Positions 18,376 through 27,875 of a stretch of DNA of 64,000 nt are shown here, piece after piece (the first letter of the stretch is position 1; every line of letters begins with the position of its first letter). The notes under the pieces were generated by a model. The model saw nothing but the letters and a program-made list of their open reading frames with translations. It ran no database searches and was not told the DNA's origin. A program made the position numbers and the translations under genes. The stretch lies in the NCBI GenBank assembly GCA_038030265.1, contig CM075937.1, forward strand, positions 9,610,001 to 9,674,000. The letters run 5' to 3'. The stretch is from Corythucha ciliata (taxonomy: Eukaryota > Arthropoda > Insecta > Hemiptera > Tingidae).

Positions 18376-19260
18376 GTACTACATTAACTCACTACAACAT
18401 GTGGAAAACACACATCCAGGTCTCCGAGCCGAAATGGCTAAGGGTTCGTTTGGGATCAGAAGAACCATCAAGCCTTTCTCAAGAATTCCTGTGGATTTAA
18501 CGTTAGAGCAGACGATAAATGGTGATGCTGCTCGTCGTCTTACTGGAATTGTTAACCTCACGAATTCAATTGCTGCTAGGCAACGTTGGGCTAAAAGTCA
18601 CGGGGCGCGAACAAGAATTATATCTCATGTACTTAATCGTGCTGAACTGGACAGAAACTATCATGATATTGCTGCTGATCTACAACCCAGGTAGAATGAA
18701 AAAACAAGTAAAACAAATGGAAGCTTTTTCGAATCGTGTCCTGCAGACCATCAATCCATTCTCTCCTTCGATTGATACGGATCACTTGTTCAACGTTTCA
18801 ACAGGGCATGCTGCCCCTCTTGAAATTTCAAACTGTTTGCTAAACACGTCGTCTGGAGGGAAATTTCTGCGTAATAAATTTATAATGGAATGCAATTCGA
18901 ATTCAGACAGGTTTCACCAGTCATTAAAGAAAAACCTGCTGCCTTTTGCTAGCCTCAAGAAGAAAAGAAAAATCAACATTGGTGGAAAATTGCACGAAGT
19001 TAAATTGCAGCGTGATTTATTCGGTCGGTTATTGGCTCTATCTCTTGACACGAGTATAGACCTAGACCTAGAGAAAGTACTTTGTTTTCCTATAACTCCT
19101 ACGCCATTATCACTGTGCCATATGGATGGTTCTTTAAACAAAACTGATAAGTCAGTACTAATTCATGAGTTAGAGAAACAAGTCGAAGATATGGAGCAAC
19201 CGCCGCCATCCCAAATTGACCTTGCAATTGTAGATGGCTTTTTTTTTACATACTTTTAAA
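18376..19260 (+). pseudogene. Academ-like protein, third part, two frames
   Basis: A frameshift near 18375 continues the protein as LRAEMAKGSFGIRRTIKPFSRIPVDLTLEQTINGDAARR in pieces, with DLTLEQTINGDAA a strong family-like core. Another shift near 18690 continues to MKKQVKQMEAFSNRVLQTINPF and LATD-type helical sequence, ending LAIVDGF at the T-run near 19240-19247, where the frame slips again. There is no independent start; this is one piece of a single long protein. Confidence 0.6.
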
Positions 19261-20543
19261 GAAATGCCCCGGAGTTTTGGAGCAGTGTCAAAAAATATAT
19301 TGCAATGCCTTGTCAATAACGCTGCAAGTAGAATAGCTATTGTATTTGATCGATACTTCATACCCTCAATCAATGATTATGAACATTCTCTTAGGGGTAA
19401 TTTAAACAATGGGGAATTCCACATATCCGGTCCTCAACAAACAAGAACAGCAGATTTTGAAAAATATGAAGTTTAAGGAAGCCATTGTCAAGTTTCTGAT
19501 CGATCATTGGGCTGATCAAGAGATGGCAACGATTATTGGTAGTAAGGTAGTTTACCTAATACATGATTTGTGTTACGAATATTCTGTTACTGATGATAAA
19601 GTAACACGTACCATCAATTATGAGTTGTCATGCCCTGATCACGAAGAAGCGGACACGAAGATAGCATTTCTTGCTTGTCAACAGAAAGAGGATTCTACTA
19701 TAACTATCAGAGCTTCTGATACTGACATAGTGATAATCATGTTGGCTAATATGGAACACCTGCAAGTAACAGTTGACATATGGATGGATCTTGGAGTTGG
19801 TAATGCACGCCGATACATCGACGTATCCACTCTTTACAAAAAATTAGGACCGAAAATTTAAAAGGCTCTTCCAGCTTTGCACGCTTTCACTGGTTGCGAT
19901 TTCAACCCGGCATTATACCGACGAGGGAAAAAGAAACCTTTACAATTGTTGATGAATTCAGAAATTTTCCAACTAGCATTTTTGGATTTGGGATCAAAGG
20001 AGCATAATGTGCAGGATTCATTTAAAACCATACAGTCCTTTACTTGCAACTTGTACGGGTTGAAAAAGCTGGAGGTTGTAAATCAAGCCAGGCTAATCAT
20101 TTTCAATAACACATACAAGGTGAAAGACAAGTCCAGACCATTCTCCTTGAATATCCGAAATTACGATGCTTGCAACTTGCCACCCTGTCAAGCGGAATTA
20201 ATGCAGCAAGTTTTGCGGACAAGATACATCGCATGCTTGTGGAGAAACGCTCATGACGCAAAAATTACGGAACTTTTACCAACGAATTATGGGTGGCAAG
20301 TTGTCGACGGAAAGTTGGAAATTATTCCTTTTGCAGGTGATCAGTTGCCAAAAGCTTATGCAGATGTAGATATTGTTGAGGATAATCCAGAATTAGGTAT
20401 ATATTTTCTACAATAACACGTTACCCACTTTAAAAAATATTGCTTATTTTTGTGAATTATTTTTTGTTACAGATACGCAATCTGATAATGAAATTGTGTC
20501 AGAAGAGGAAGAGGAATCATCTGATGATGAAGATGACGATTAA
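19234..20543 (+). pseudogene. Academ-like protein, XPG-like nuclease C-terminus
   Basis: After the T-run slip the protein reads RSFGAVSKNILQCLVNNAASR and IVFDRYFIPSIND. One more frameshift (about 19410-19470) leads into the nuclease-like part: CPDHEEADTKIAFLACQQ, IRASDTDIVIIMLANM, an in-frame TAA at 19859-19861, then KALPALHAFTGCDFNPALY. The clustered Asp/Glu residues fit the acidic centre of PIN/XPG-type nucleases. A 76-bp intron (20397-20472; GTATAT ... TTGTTACAG) joins in frame to a final exon ending in an acidic tail of Glu and Asp residues with stop at 20541-20543. The intron shows the source gene was spliced. Confidence 0.65.
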
Positions 20544-21610
20544 AATTAATGTTAAAAAAAGTTAAATATATATTACATAGATTAACCATATCACTTGCAT
20601 CATTGACCCCACCATAAGGTTCGAATTGGACAATTTGAATTAGGGAGAAACGTTTCACTCAGAAAAAGCACATATTTACCAAAAATGCATCAGATTCTTC
20701 AAAGAATCTGAGAAAAATTTAAAGAAATATTACCCAATATGAAATACTTAAAGGCCTATAAATGGTTCGGCGCTCGCGGAGCAGTCCCGTATCGACCAAA
20801 AGAGCGACTTTTCATCGAAATCTGCCTGGAACGTGAACAATTGAACAAGATGACCGAACAAATTGAATAAATTCGCTCGGCACCATTCACCACCTCATCT
20901 TCCTCGTGGCGGCTCACTATATTAAGCTGTTTTCACGCAAATTAAGATAGTTGGGCAGCCACGTTTTGTTCGTAATGATGGGTGATGGGAGAGCGGAACC
21001 GCGAGGTGGAATTTAAATTATGTCTGAAAAATGCCAAAGCCAGTTGATGATGTTGGTAGAAGAATTGGGGCAGGGAAGCACCTTTCATCGGCAAAACAAA
21101 TAGGAAAAGTTGTATTAATGTCATAGTAACCATAACTTCATAGTATTGCGTGAATAATAGTATATTTCAAACGAGTACCTAAAGTTGAAAATATCGTGCG
21201 AGTGTTGTTAGACAAGCGAGGCGCTGCCCAGAGAGGCAATTACACGAGCAACGATATTTTACCTTCCCACGAGTTGTGAACGCTATTTTTCGTACTTACT
21301 ATACTTAATATATCTATTAATTTATTTCCCAACTCTGAATAAATTAACACTTGATTTTATCTTCACTCGAAGCTGATTATAAGACGGTGGAGGAGCTTGT
21401 CAGCCGGTCAGCCTATACTAGCCAAAGACGACTGTACTGAGGCCAAAGTTTTTATATCGTAACAGTTCGAAAAAACGTTTCTTTCTAGGGGGATTCTAGA
21501 TGGAAAAGATCCTTTACATCACAGTTTCAGTAAACCTCAACTTACTCTTTCGAAAATGGCGCAGAAAATTAGGACTTACGCACCAAGTAACGAGAATTTT
21601 TTTTTTAAAT
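20544..21610. other. 3' non-coding part of the Academ-like element
   Basis: No gene recognised. A perfect 9-bp hairpin CAGATTCTT/AAGAATCTG with a 2-nt loop lies near 20690-20709. The segment 21180-21450 has an AATAAA-like word and could hide a fragment of another element (for example part of an LTR), but no boundary is visible. Confidence 0.4.
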
Positions 21611-21640
21611 TGTCAGATTAGGCGAATCCCTCCAGATAAT

Positions 21641-21982
21641 CGTCAGATTATGAGAGAGCACGTCTAGGACGTCAGTATGAAGCCAATATATCTTAATCTG
21701 ACGCGCTCGAGTATTTCAAAATGGCGATTTTTTTTTTGCACATTCCAATAAGGATCACGAGTTTGCGTCACGTCCAAATCGTCAGATTATTGAATAAGAG
21801 ATTGTTTTAGGTTCACTTAACATCCCCTTAGAAAATCTGACGCGCTCGATTATTTTTATTTTTTTTTTGCATTTTCAACCCTTGCGTACGACCGCCCCCA
21901 CCATGCAAACCGTCAGATTAACATGCATACTTCATCAAAAATACGTAGACAATTGATGCTGTAAATATCTGACGCGCTCGAG
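21641..21982 (+). repeat. Three subterminal repeat units of the Academ-like element
   Basis: Three units with a period of about 131-140 bp. Each begins CGTCAGATTA (21641, 21780, 21911) and, 43-48 bp later, carries the inverted partner TAATCTGACGCGCTCGAG or a close variant (21694, 21834, 21968). Each unit can therefore form a hairpin and offers two inverted binding sites. The left end of the transposon has only one such site. Confidence 0.8.
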
Positions 21983-22168
21983 AATGTCCATGCAACCGTT
22001 TCTTTTTTTACATTTTGGAAAGTCTATAGCCGCTACCCCCACCGATGAAAATGTATACATCATATAACAATTTTATCTTTTTATCATCTAAGCTTTGCAT
22101 CCCAATAGGTCTCTACGACGCTCGAGTAAATCCCCATTTAGCATCGTGGGCTCCCCTACTATAATTAA

Positions 22169-22581
22169 TAGTCTAGTAAACGAATGCTTCTTAGAAAGGC
22201 ATAGATTGAACCAGCTGGTAACTCTAAAGTTGTGATTGGGATTTGTTCGGAGGGGTCTGGAGATGGTGTACTCAAAAGTCCCCGCCTCTAGCCCACGAGA
22301 TAGCTGCTGGACGTAGCAAAACGTGCATAATTTTTCACTTTATTACCTGTAGTTCGTAAACTGTAGGTCCCACCCAAAAACTCATAACAATCAAAGTTGA
22401 CAAAATTCTTCAAAAATTAGTCCTCAACAAGTTTTTTGTAGCTTTAAAGTAGCATTGTTAAACGCGTTAAAAGTGACACTATTCTCGAACCCCTTCAATG
22501 CTTTTTGTGAACAATGCGTTGTAGCGTCCTCGCCGTTGACGTTACGACATTGATGCATAGCAAAGAAGTTAATCATCATGA
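22169..22581 (+). repeat. Foldback left arm
   Basis: 413 bp matching the reverse complement of 23737-24151 with scattered substitutions. Shared landmarks include 'ttgaaccagctggtaactct', 'aggtcccacccaaaaactca' and 'gttgtagcgtcctcgccgtt'. Confidence 0.85.
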
Positions 22582-23736
22582 AATTCTCTTTACAAAAATC
22601 AAAAATGATACTAGCTTATCTCCTTTAGATGTCGAGATACACGCAGTAGGAGAAAATTCCCTAACAACAAAAACTGTATTCTTATGGGATGATCCTGTTA
22701 ATTGGATGAAAACGGCTATTAGATAAACTAGTTTTGTTAACTTATCACAGATTATTTGAAAAATAGGTTGAACTCATGTGTCTTTAACCGTTTTACGGCT
22801 CATTTTACGTCAAAGTTAGCTGTAGATGAGGATATTCGGTCTGTTATGATCGCAGGGACATGGAAACAAGCGTTCTCATAGCGAAAATTGCTCATGAAAA
22901 GGTTCCAGGCAACAAAGAAATTCCAGCGGAACCTCTTTTCTCCTCGGGTTACTGAAGCAAGCCGAAAACGTACGGCAGAACTTTTACTTGCGTGGTGGGC
23001 AACGCGATTTACCTGCAATGCGACTGCTGTCGTACAGATAATTACAGTTCTTTGGTGTTTTTTTGTTGGTTGTTAATCTCTTTAACTCTAGAACACTAAC
23101 CCTCTTTTACCTGCGCCTATTCCTAACCATGCACCGATATGATATGATGCCGTTAGTTGTTAATCTCTTTAAAAACTACTGTTGTAGGAAAATTATTTGT
23201 CTCCACGCTACAACTGAGGAGTGGGTTGGAAAGTGTACGAAATTACCTTTCTGACGTATTATTTCTCATAGAAGTCCAATATCAAATAAGTCGAAAAAAA
23301 TTCTCGTTCTGTAATAGAAAACGTGCCTAAGAAATATCCTAACAATGTTCGGACGAAGTTATCGCCGATTTCTTGAAGTGAAGGTAGCTCTTTTAGATTC
23401 AGGCCGAAACTCCTCATTTCATAAGATTTCGAATGACCTAGTCATAAAATGAAATCGATTCATTTTTCATGGAGATATCGACCTCAGCATCAAAAAAAGT
23501 GGGAGGAATGAGCAAAATGGGATATACTTGGCGTGATTCATCGGCTTTTTTATTCACATTTTTTGGCTCAAACTCATAGAGCTATCAATAATGAGTAGAC
23601 GAGAGAAACTTACCATGAACTCTCAAAGACTCAGTTATTCAGAGCCCTTTTTCTGCCCTCAATGCTCTAAACACCCCTCAAAACGGTTAGGTTTTCGGCT
23701 TGCTTCAGTAACCCGAGGGGAAAAAAGGTTCCGCTG

Positions 23737-24151
23737 GAATTTCATGATGATTAACTTCTTTGCTTATGCATCAATGTCGTAACGTCAACGGCGAGGACGC
23801 TACAACGCATTGTTCACAAAAAGCAGTGAAGGGGTTCGAGAATAGTGTCACTTTTAACGCTATTATCTCTCAAGCGGTTGAAGCTACAAAAAACTTGTCG
23901 AGGACTAATTTTTGAGAAATTTTGTCAACATTGATTTGTTATCTGATGAGTTTTTGGGTGGGACCTACAGTTTACGAACTACAGGTAATAAAGTGAAAAA
24001 TTATGCACGTTTTGCTACGTCCAGCAGCTAGCTCGTGGGCTAGAGGCGGGGACTTTTGAGTACACCATCTCCAGACCCCTCCCAACAAATCCCAATCACA
24101 ACTTTAGAGTTACCAGCTGGTTCAATCTACTACCATTCTTTTACTAGACTA
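23737..24151 (-). repeat. Foldback right arm
   Basis: Inverted partner of 22169-22581, ending TTTACTAGACTA next to the flanking TAA. Confidence 0.85.
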
Positions 24152-24159
24152 TAAGGCTT

Positions 24160-24560
24160 TTTCTACATTAGCCGAATTCAGGGCCTAAGAGCGGCTTTTT
24201 AATCAATTTTATCACAAATTGACCTCTATAACGCGGAATCGGCAATTAATTCTCAATTCGTCTACAAATTAGCGCCTTTTCTAAATTTTACCGGCAATTC
24301 AGTGTTTTTTTCTTTCCTGCTAATTTATTAACGCTTTTTGTACTTTTTAGCTGCGAATTATTAACATTTTTGAAGATTTCAGCATCAAATAAGCTATTTT
24401 TATTTCACTCCGAGGCATGATTCGGTGCTTTTTCTCAATTTTAGTCGAATTTACTTTTAGAAAACGTTAATTTTCATTTTTTTTTAAAAATAATTTCTGC
24501 CGGACATTTTCACTTACACTCATTTCTAGCGAATTTGCTTTTTCTCGATATTAGCCGCTA
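24160..24560 (+). repeat. Family D minisatellite
   Basis: Degenerate plus-strand units ('tttctcaattttagtcg', 'tagctgcgaattatta') directly right of the foldback element, fading at about 24560. Confidence 0.75.
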
Positions 24561-25970
24561 TTTCCGTTTTTTTTTTTTTCGTAATTTGTTTAAACATTCA
24601 GTGATCCCAAATCTGAACAAGGGCCTGGAGTGGTCCACCCCTCTCACTCATAATTCGGTTGGGAACGCTACTGGATCTGATTTTTTTTTTTTTTTTTTTT
24701 TTTTAAGAGCAAAACGTTCAGTTTCAATGCTAATAAATCTGTTTGTACTGTAAATTGACGGCTTCAACCATCAAATTAATCAACCGATTTAGTCACCATC
24801 TGAGGTAAACGAACGGTCTCATCCCTCGAAAATGATTATCGTTGACGCTGCTACCCTCATTTACGATCTTCAAAAGTGAAAAATGGCTTATACGAGCCAT
24901 GACATAGGCAATTTACACCCCCCCCCCCCAATCTTTCACTACAGCACAACCAATCTGGTTGACCGCCACACCACAAGCGCTCTGAAAAACTCATATAGCA
25001 CCAGACTCAGGAAGCGAGAAGAAAATAAAATGAAAAACTTCGCTGCCGAATAACAGACCACCGTTGTTTAGGACGTCAGTGGGGGACGGAAGAGAAAAAA
25101 TCAAAATGTCTGGCGTGAATAACAGTTGGGTGGGGTGGTACCGTAGCAATATAAAAATTAAACTATCGCCCTCTGAATTAAAACAAAAAAGTCGGTGTGA
25201 CGGCTACAGCCCGCACAACCAATTCGGTCGTTCGTGTCATTGCCTAATCACGCTGCTCCTAAAAAACCAAACAAAAAAACCAAAGTTCACGTAATTCCGT
25301 CGTCATTTGCCCAAAATGGTGGGTTTGGTATTGGTAGGGCCCTGGAAAGCAGTGGCGAATGTAGGAATTTGTCCTAGGAGGGGGATCAGATTGAAATCTC
25401 GTTTGAGTGAAGGGAGGGGGTAATTTAACATTTTAGCCATCATTCCACCCAGCCAGCACACTCCTGAATCTATCGGACTTCTTTCTGGCCCCATCATAGC
25501 CTTGCCCGAGAACACAATTACTATTAATCCCTGATTCATCCAGACATTCCAGAATTTTCTTTTCGATAAATCGTTCCGTTATGAAATGAGTAGAGTAGAG
25601 GCTAGTCTGCTAGTCTCGTGAAGTTCTCCCACGCAGATCGACGAAGTCAATAACTTAAGTGAAAATGCAAAACGCACACTTTTACCCAATTTAAGGGACA
25701 GTGGTGGCCACTCAATGATCTTGGGAAGGAAATCGCGTTCATTGGTCAATTGAGCATATCTCCACGGGACTATACTTTCGGCTCAAATCGAAATACTCAG
25801 AAAAAATGACCCTAAAAATCTCTCAGTTGGGCAATTTATTGAGGAAAAGGCCAAAATTTAGAAATGGATGAAACCGCGTATCGTACTGTTGGACCTACAC
25901 CTATCGGGGCCCAATCGCGGAAATCTCCAAGAGGCCCCTAAGTCTCTGTATGAACAAGATATATAATTTC
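24561..25970. other. Unassigned stretch, no gene seen
   Basis: Contains T and C homopolymers (24681-24704 T-rich, C run near 24919-24928) and a word 'ggcctggagtggtccacccc' (about 24623) that recurs at 32201 and 43661. Around 25885-25920 a short segment resembles 35145-35180. No protein-like frame was recognised. Confidence 0.45.
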
Positions 25971-25974
25971 AACT

Positions 25975-27875
25975 TAGCCTTTACCTTATTTTAGCTACGA
26001 ATTACCGATATTTCTCTTTTTCTATCCGCCAATTAGCGCTTTATGACCAGTTTAAGCCGATAATTTATCAATTTTAGCCATGAATGAGTGTTTTTTGACA
26101 ATTTTACCCGCAAATCAGCGCTTATTTTCTCAATTTTTGCCGCGTTTTAGCAGGACTAGCAGTTTTGACCCCCCCCCCCTCCAATAACCACGAATTTGCG
26201 CATTTTCTCAACTTAAGCAGCAAAGTAGCATTTTTATCCCGTGAGCGAGTTTCTTAACTTACCACGATTTTTGGAGCTTTCCACAAATTTAGCTGTAAAT
26301 AAGCGATTTTTTTCATTTTCTTAGCAGGTGTGTATTAGCACTTTTCTCAGTTTTAGCAGAAAATTAGAGTTTTTCTTAAGTGTTATCCTCAATATTAGCC
26401 GCAAAATAGAAGGCTTTTCACAAATTAGGAGTTTTTCGTTCACCATACGCTACGCATGAGCGATTTTTGTCAGTTTTACCCGCGCATTAGCAGTTTTTGC
26501 ACCCATTGCCATGAACTCGCGCCTTTTCTCAACTTCCGCCTCAAAAGTTGCATTCAGAAGCCGCGAATGGCGTATTTATTCAGTTTTGACGCAAATTAGA
26601 ATGTTTCTCAATTTTAGCCGCGAATTAGCCGTTTTTATCAATTCAGGCTTAAAATTAACTTTTAAAATCTCTTAATTTCGGCCAGACTAATTATTTATTT
26701 TCTGAATACTACCCGCAAATTAGCGGTTTTTTCACATTTTAGCACCGCCTTAGCAATTTTATATCACTTTTAAGTATAGCTTATTGCTTCTTTTCAGTTC
26801 TAGCCCGTGAATCAGCGTTGTTTTTACTTACAATCGTGCATGAATTTGCGGCTTTTCTTAGTTTTAGCCATAAAGTTGCCTTCAGATTAAGGCGCGTATT
26901 TAAATAAAAAATTTCACCACACTTTATACGAGAATTAGTGATGTTGCTGAATTTTAGAAGTGAATAGGCGCTTTGTCTTAATTTTAGCTGCCGTAGCGTT
27001 TCCAACCCGGGCATTGCCGACTTGTCTCAATGTTTACCAAGAATTGGCGTTATCCTCAATTTAAAGCTGCAAATTAGCCATTTTTTCCATTTTCAGCTAA
27101 GATTTAGCACTTTTCCCCAATTTGAAATGAAAATTAGCGTTTTTCTCTAATTTAGCTGCGCTAATTAGTGATTTTTTTCAATTTTAGCCGCGAAGTAGTG
27201 ATTTTCTTCATTTGAATCTACGAATTAAGGTTTTTCCTTACCTACATCCGCCAATTGTAAATTAGCGATTCTTCCCAATTTCACCTGTGGAATAGAGTTT
27301 CCAACTAATTTAGCGCCCATCCTTTTTTTTATACGCGAAAGGGCGATTTTTCGTGATTTCAGTTGTGAATTTACCATTTTTGTCCAATTTTAACCTGAAA
27401 GCGTATTTTTTGTCAATATTATAGCGTGTTTTCTCAATTTTAACCGCGGGGTTTGCCCAAAAACAACACTTTTGCGTCAATCTCCACAATTTATATGTAG
27501 AATGGCCTCCATGCACCACGAGTCAGTGATTTTTCCTCAATTTTAGCGATCGCGATGCATCGCCACGACTAAGAGCTTTTTCACAAGTATATACACGAAT
27601 TTTAGCGATTTTTTCAATTTTTTGACGCGTCAGAAAGTTGCAAATTGCCGACAAGCACATGACTGGGCTTTGAGAATCTAATGAAAACTGGGGACACAGT
27701 GTATTTTGTCTTGTTAGCCACGAATTTTCCTCAAGATATCGTGAATTTTCTAAATTTGAGCCGCCAGAATAGCGCTTTCCGGGGCTAAATCGAATATTCG
27801 GCCCACAGTCTTTGCTGGTATCACTTGCAACGTTATGATCTCCAGGTCGGATAAACAGGAATTTGTAGAAAGTTG
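25975..27875 (+). repeat. Family D minisatellite
   Basis: A long plus-orientation block of diverged units, e.g. 'tctcaattttagccgcgaat' near 26610. Minus-strand open frames in it are low-complexity translations of the repeat. Confidence 0.8.

Larger units (their letters stand above)
15534..22161 (+). mobile_element. Academ-like DNA transposon, decayed
   Basis: Termini are TAGTAGGGGAGCCC (15534-15547) and its exact reverse complement ending at 22161. A further inverted match (GGGATTTACTCGAGCG) lies inside each end. TAA flanks both sides (15531-15533, 22162-22164), a 3-bp target duplication, though TA-rich flanks leave a base or two of doubt. Inside is one multi-domain gene, broken by about six frameshifts and two stop codons. 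Its C-terminus looks like an XPG-type nuclease fold (HEEADTK, SDTDIV, HAFTGCD). A large protein with cysteine motifs plus an XPG-like domain, and 3-4 bp duplications, is the published description of the Academ superfamily; I assign it from memory of that description. Confidence 0.6.
22169..24151. mobile_element. Foldback element with long inverted arms
   Basis: Positions 22169-22581 are the inverted complement, at high identity, of 23737-24151. Arm tips read TAGTCTAGTAAA, and TAA lies on both outer sides (22166-22168, 24152-24154). A second inverted pair sits inside (22917-22970 with about 23685-23740), which shows that a block of about 335 bp (22582-22917) interrupts the left arm between two copies of GAAATTC. 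No transposase is recognisable. The element lies 7 bp from the right end of the Academ-like element and shares its TAG tip and TAA flank, so it may be a non-autonomous relative; that is inference. Confidence 0.75.

Noticed and set aside
23591..23782. 63-codon frame in the foldback interior
   Set aside because: The same word also occurs inverted at 22915-22970; it is arm sequence, not a conserved protein.
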